NCBI GenBank assembly: GCA_024280785.1
Contig: JAJRPK010000121.1
Span: 1 to 7,556, forward strand
Source of the DNA: Gammaproteobacteria bacterium
Lineage (GTDB): Bacteria; Pseudomonadota; Gammaproteobacteria; Pseudomonadales; UBA7434
Direction: 5' to 3'
DNA: 7,556 nt
The position numbers were made by a program, and so were the translations under genes. Below the pieces are notes generated by a model. The model made no database searches. It worked only from the letters and a program-made list of their open reading frames with translations, and was not told where the DNA came from. Shown here one piece after another: positions 5,088-7,556 of this stretch (its first letter is position 1; every line of letters starts with the position of its first letter).

Positions 5088-6608
5088 TTAGAACCTTGCT
5101 TCATCGTTAGCCAAAATTTTGGGCGTCAAAGGCTCGTAAATATCTTCAGCATATTGCCAGTTACGCGTTATATCCTTCCACTGTAAGACGTTGTGATAAT
5201 GTCTAATATGCTGAACATATTGAACGGGTTCGTAACCGCGTGCATAACCGTAGCGCGTTTGACTGTACCATTTCTTTTGTGTGAGCAAAGGAAGGCTTTG
5301 TTTAACGTCATACCAGCTGTCGGGGTCTCCACCGCGCTTGCTGGTAATCACCCTAGCATCTTCTAGATGACCAAAACCGACATTATAGGCTGCCAGTGCA
5401 AACCAACTTCTGTCTGGTTCTAATATGCGTTTTGGTAGGCGGGCAATTAGGTTGTTTAGGTAAGTAGCGCCACCGCGCAGGCTTTGGTCTGGATCTAAAC
5501 GATTGCTTACTCCCACTTCTTTAGCCGTTGGTAGTGTAAGCATCATTAGCCCCCGGACGCCTGTTCGGGATCTTGCCAGAGGATTCCAGCGTGACTCCTG
5601 ATAGCTGATGGCTGCTAACAAACGCCAATCCATCTCAAATTCTTCGGCCACAGCTTTTATATTGTCGATATACAAAGGTAATTGATTATTGATGTTTTTG
5701 GCGAATTCATTGGCCGATACTTGACTAATATGGGCGGCTTGGCCGTAATATTGTTCTTCTAGCTTAGCGAGTGTTCCATCAGCTTTGATACCCGTGATAA
5801 ATCGATTGGCCGCGAGCAATAATGCGCTGTTAGTATGAGACTTTGACATGACCCAAGAAAAAGACTGTTGTTTCCCTATCGAGAAAGCCTTTTTCACCCG
5901 TGGAAAGAATCCACGGTGAAGCATAAATTCGGTTGAGTCGATTACGGTGTAATCTATATTTCCATTTTCAACTCTTCCTAACACATCAATATAGTCTATA
6001 TTGCGTATTTCTCTCCATTGAATATTGGGGTATTTGTTGCGAAGGTCTTCTAGCAATGCTGAATGGCTGCTGTCGGCAGTGACAACAATAACTTTGCCGA
6101 TTAGATCTTTGATTTTTCGTGGCTTGCTATTGCCAACGCGATAAACGACGATAGGTTGGCTTTGTAAATACGGCGTTGAAAAAATATAATGACGGCTGCG
6201 TTCTTCGGTTACTGTAAGTCCGGCTGATGCGAAATGCGCTTCGTTACGGTCTAAAAGGCGAAATAAATTTGCATGTGAATCGGTGGTTATTATTTCTAAT
6301 TCTTTATTTATCGATCGCGCGAACCGTTCTAATAACGCGTATTCAAAACCACTGGGACCTTCATCACTTTCAAAGTAAGTATTGGGACTGATACGAGTAA
6401 CTACTCGTAAGATACCTTGCTGCTCGGCGATAGGAACTTGGTTTTTTGCTTCAATCTCGGGAGGGGCGAGAAGAGTCAGAGCAAAATCTGTAGTCGACAG
6501 TATTAATAATGAAACAAAGCCCAGACAGGTATAAAAAAGAGCCATACGAATTCGTCTGACGGCGGTCAGACGATTACGGACAATTTTATCGCCAAAGTGC
6601 TTTAACAA
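5088..6608 (-). CDS. mltF: Membrane-bound lytic murein transglycosylase F
   Basis: MltF cleaves the MurNAc-GlcNAc bond of peptidoglycan, forming 1,6-anhydro ends, and works in cell-wall turnover from the periplasmic side of the envelope. In 506-residue numbering, a hydrophobic export/anchor segment covers about 23-48. A periplasmic solute-binding-like domain covers ~65-290 (GILRVVTR, then DYTVIDSTEF). The family 1 lytic transglycosylase domain covers ~312-475, with catalytic Glu338 in AISYQESRWNP, GVRGLMMLT at 350-358, AAYNVG at 406-411 and YGYARGYEPVQYV at 453-465. I see no lipobox. The start is unclear: TTG at 6608 gives a positively charged N terminus before the hydrophobic segment, but only a weak ribosome binding site. 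The ATG at 6545 (485 residues) matches the E. coli spacing but leaves no basic residues and no Shine-Dalgarno. It is convergent with tadA and divergent from purL. Confidence 0.93.
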   Translation of the reverse strand: MLKHFGDKIVRNRLTAVRRIRMALFYTCLGFVSLLILSTTDFALTLLAPPEIEAKNQVPIAEQQGILRVVTRISPNTYFESDEGPSGFEYALLERFARSINKELEIITTDSHANLFRLLDRNEAHFASAGLTVTEERSRHYIFSTPYLQSQPIVVYRVGNSKPRKIKDLIGKVIVVTADSSHSALLEDLRNKYPNIQWREIRNIDYIDVLGRVENGNIDYTVIDSTEFMLHRGFFPRVKKAFSIGKQQSFSWVMSKSHTNSALLLAANRFITGIKADGTLAKLEEQYYGQAAHISQVSANEFAKNINNQLPLYIDNIKAVAEEFEMDWRLLAAISYQESRWNPLARSRTGVRGLMMLTLPTAKEVGVSNRLDPDQSLRGGATYLNNLIARLPKRILEPDRSWFALAAYNVGFGHLEDARVITSKRGGDPDSWYDVKQSLPLLTQKKWYSQTRYGYARGYEPVQYVQHIRHYHNVLQWKDITRNWQYAEDIYEPLTPKILANDEARF

Positions 6609-6783
6609 TTGATTCTACCCAGGCTGAAATTAGCCAACGTCCGTATCGGCGAATTATCAAGTTTCTTGTCTAGTTTATCCTTTCTGCTGAGCTCCTTTAG
6701 CCACAAGGTTCTAGCCATCTTTAAATATTAGGCGAGGAGAGTACTCGTTGGCTAGCTTGTTGATTGTACTGTGATGTGATGGC

Positions 6784-6795
6784 ACTATCGATAGT
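6784..6795. promoter_or_regulatory. Perfect 12-bp palindrome, possible operator
   Basis: ACTATCGATAGT is its own reverse complement and sits in the mltF-purL divergent region. A perfect 12-mer palindrome is compatible with a binding site for a dimeric regulator, but no known regulator consensus was matched, and a few such palindromes are expected by chance in AT-rich DNA. Confidence 0.25.
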
Positions 6796-7026
6796 CGATT
6801 GATCTATGTATATATCACTGAATTTATGGGGATTTTCCTTAAAAATCAAGAAAATGCAAAAATGTTATTTTTCACACCGCGTCAGGCCCCATTAAGGTGG
6901 CTGATAGTCGGCCAGCGTATTTCACTCAATCGCTAATCCGAATAAAATACCGGCATATCCAATCATGCTATAGAGAGCGGTTTATTATATTGAGCTGTAA
7001 TGAAGTCGAGTTATGGTATTTATTTT

Positions 7027-7052
7027 TGCTGGCCAACAGCATTATCTGCTGT
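7027..7052 (+). other. Three-segment alternative hairpins in the purL leader
   Basis: TGCTG (7027-7031), CAGCA (7037-7041) and TGCTG (7047-7051) are spaced at 10 nt. The middle segment can pair with either neighbour, giving two mutually exclusive hairpins with 5-nt loops; the downstream one extends to six pairs (ACAGCA/TGCTGT). It lies about 100 nt ahead of purL. The stems are short, so a switch role is only a possibility. Confidence 0.3.
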
Positions 7053-7135
7053 GAGCTAAATGTCAGTGGTTAAAAATAGATCGATCTCAGGTAGCGAACA
7101 TCTCGCCATTTAACGAAATTCTTATATTTTTAATT

Positions 7136-7152
7136 AAAGAGGTACTGTTCTG
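7136..7152 (+). promoter_or_regulatory. purL ribosome binding site that points to a CTG start
   Basis: AAAGAGG at 7136-7142 is followed after 7 nt by CTG at 7150-7152. The purL frame is closed just upstream by TAA at 7135-7137, and no ATG, GTG or TTG occurs in frame between that stop and a TTG at about 7339, well inside conserved PurL sequence. The Shine-Dalgarno therefore identifies CTG 7150 as the most likely initiator. Confidence 0.6.
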
Positions 7153-7556
7153 TTCACGCTCAAAACTCTTAGCGGCCCACCGGCTTTATCGCCTTTCAAA
7201 ACAACTCGGCTGTGTGAAAATATTCGTGCTGCCTTAGCACGAGCTATAGAGCAAGAGGCTGCAGAGCGCTCCACACAAAACAATCTGAGCAGCGTATCGT
7301 TAAGCAATATTTATGCTGAGTATGTTCACGCGGTATCTTTGAGCGGGCCACTTGATTCTGATCAGCAGCAAGTATTAGCCAGACTTCTAGAGTATGGGCC
7401 TAATTTACCGGCGGGCAGAAAATCTGACTTTCAGCTTATCGTCGCACCCAGAGTGGGAACACTTTCGCCATGGTCAAGTAAGGCCAGCGAAATTGCACTA
7501 AATTGCGGGCTTAACTCTGTCCAACGGATTGAACGAGCCGTTGTTTATCATTTTTC
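7150..7556 (+). CDS. purL: Phosphoribosylformylglycinamidine synthase PurL, 5' part
   Basis: PurL converts FGAR, ATP and glutamine to FGAM in the fourth step of de novo purine synthesis. Only the first ~135 codons are here; the gene continues past the right edge. The visible part is the N-terminal PurS-like domain of the long (about 1,300-residue) gammaproteobacterial type. Recognisable segments are GPPALSPF near the start, NIYAEYVH at about 57-64, LLEYGP, and APRVGTLSPWSSKA followed by NCGL, all nearly as in E. coli. The frame has no ATG, GTG or TTG start: after the in-frame TAA at 7135 the first plausible initiator is CTG at 7150, 7 nt after AAAGAGG, giving M(L)FTLKTLSGPPALSPF. A sequencing error changing ATG to CTG is the main alternative. 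It is divergent from mltF, a common neighbour in gammaproteobacteria. Confidence 0.92.
   Translation, partial: MFTLKTLSGPPALSPFKTTRLCENIRAALARAIEQEAAERSTQNNLSSVSLSNIYAEYVHAVSLSGPLDSDQQQVLARLLEYGPNLPAGRKSDFQLIVAPRVGTLSPWSSKASEIALNCGLNSVQRIERAVVYHF

Larger units (their letters stand above)
6609..7149. other. Long divergent intergenic region between mltF and purL
   Basis: About 540 bp separate the two divergent starts. I see no RNA gene. Structure that stands out includes a perfect 12-bp palindrome ACTATCGATAGT at 6784-6795, a 10-bp palindrome AGATCGATCT at 7078-7087, arms AAAAAT/ATTTTT at 6858-6863 and 6867-6872, and overlapping hairpins at 7027-7052. No convincing sigma-70 promoter pair and no PurR box with the central CG could be identified by eye. 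Two short frames (6602-6718 minus, 7000-7059 plus) are open but unsupported. Confidence 0.5.

Noticed and set aside
6854..6873. A PurR-like box upstream of purL.
   Set aside because: The A/T-rich match lacks the central CG essential to the PurR operator; it is better described as an AT-rich inverted repeat.
7000..7059. A 19-codon ORF upstream of purL as a leader peptide.
   Set aside because: Its ribosome site is weak (GAG only), and it has no codon run or terminator/antiterminator typical of attenuation; it may be chance.
1..7556. A novel defence, mobile or secondary-metabolite system.
   Set aside because: Every sizeable gene but one belongs to a known housekeeping family, and the single unknown gene has no system-like neighbours, integrase, transposase, CRISPR or tRNA boundary.

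Overview
The window is an ordinary chromosomal segment of a gammaproteobacterium. The evidence is the pairing of EF-P hydroxylase (EpmC), PdxB, TadA, MltF and an N-terminal fragment of the long, single-chain PurL, plus a TusA and a YheU/UPF0270 protein, all closest in recalled sequence to Enterobacteria/Pseudomonas/Cellvibrionales versions. The DNA is moderately AT-rich (about 42-45% GC by eye). Several genes use GTG, TTG or even CTG starts. A marine Cellvibrionales-like bacterium would fit, but that is an inference from family resemblance, not a search result.

Layout from left to right: (1) bases 1-323 hold no convincing gene but a chain of short hairpins that looks like a dispersed intergenic repeat. 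(2) A GcvR-like double-ACT-domain regulator lies on the minus strand (324-872), preceded by a 12-bp tandem repeat and divergent from (3) a tight two-gene plus-strand unit, a YheU-family protein and the sulfur carrier TusA. (4) An unrecognised 265-residue minus-strand protein, convergent with tusA, is built from two copies of a ~70-residue module. (5) A 333-bp gap carries a 17-codon leader-like ORF just ahead of (6) a plus-strand run of epmC (EF-P hydroxylase) and pdxB (vitamin B6 synthesis) separated by 11 bp, then tadA (tRNA adenosine deaminase) after an 87-bp gap. (7) mltF (peptidoglycan lytic transglycosylase) is on the minus strand, convergent with tadA. (8) A ~540-bp divergent intergenic region leads into (9) the first ~135 codons of purL, which runs off the right edge and appears to begin with CTG.

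Functionally the genes are housekeeping: translation accuracy and tRNA/EF-P modification (TusA, EpmC, TadA), cofactor and purine synthesis (PdxB, PurL), cell-wall turnover (MltF) and probable amino-acid-linked regulation (GcvR-like). I see no mobile element, CRISPR, defence island, tRNA or rRNA, and no evidence for a new multi-gene system. The points most worth a second look are the CTG start of purL, the leader ORF and duplicated start region of epmC, the internally duplicated unknown protein, and the 12-bp tandem repeat upstream of the GcvR-like gene.
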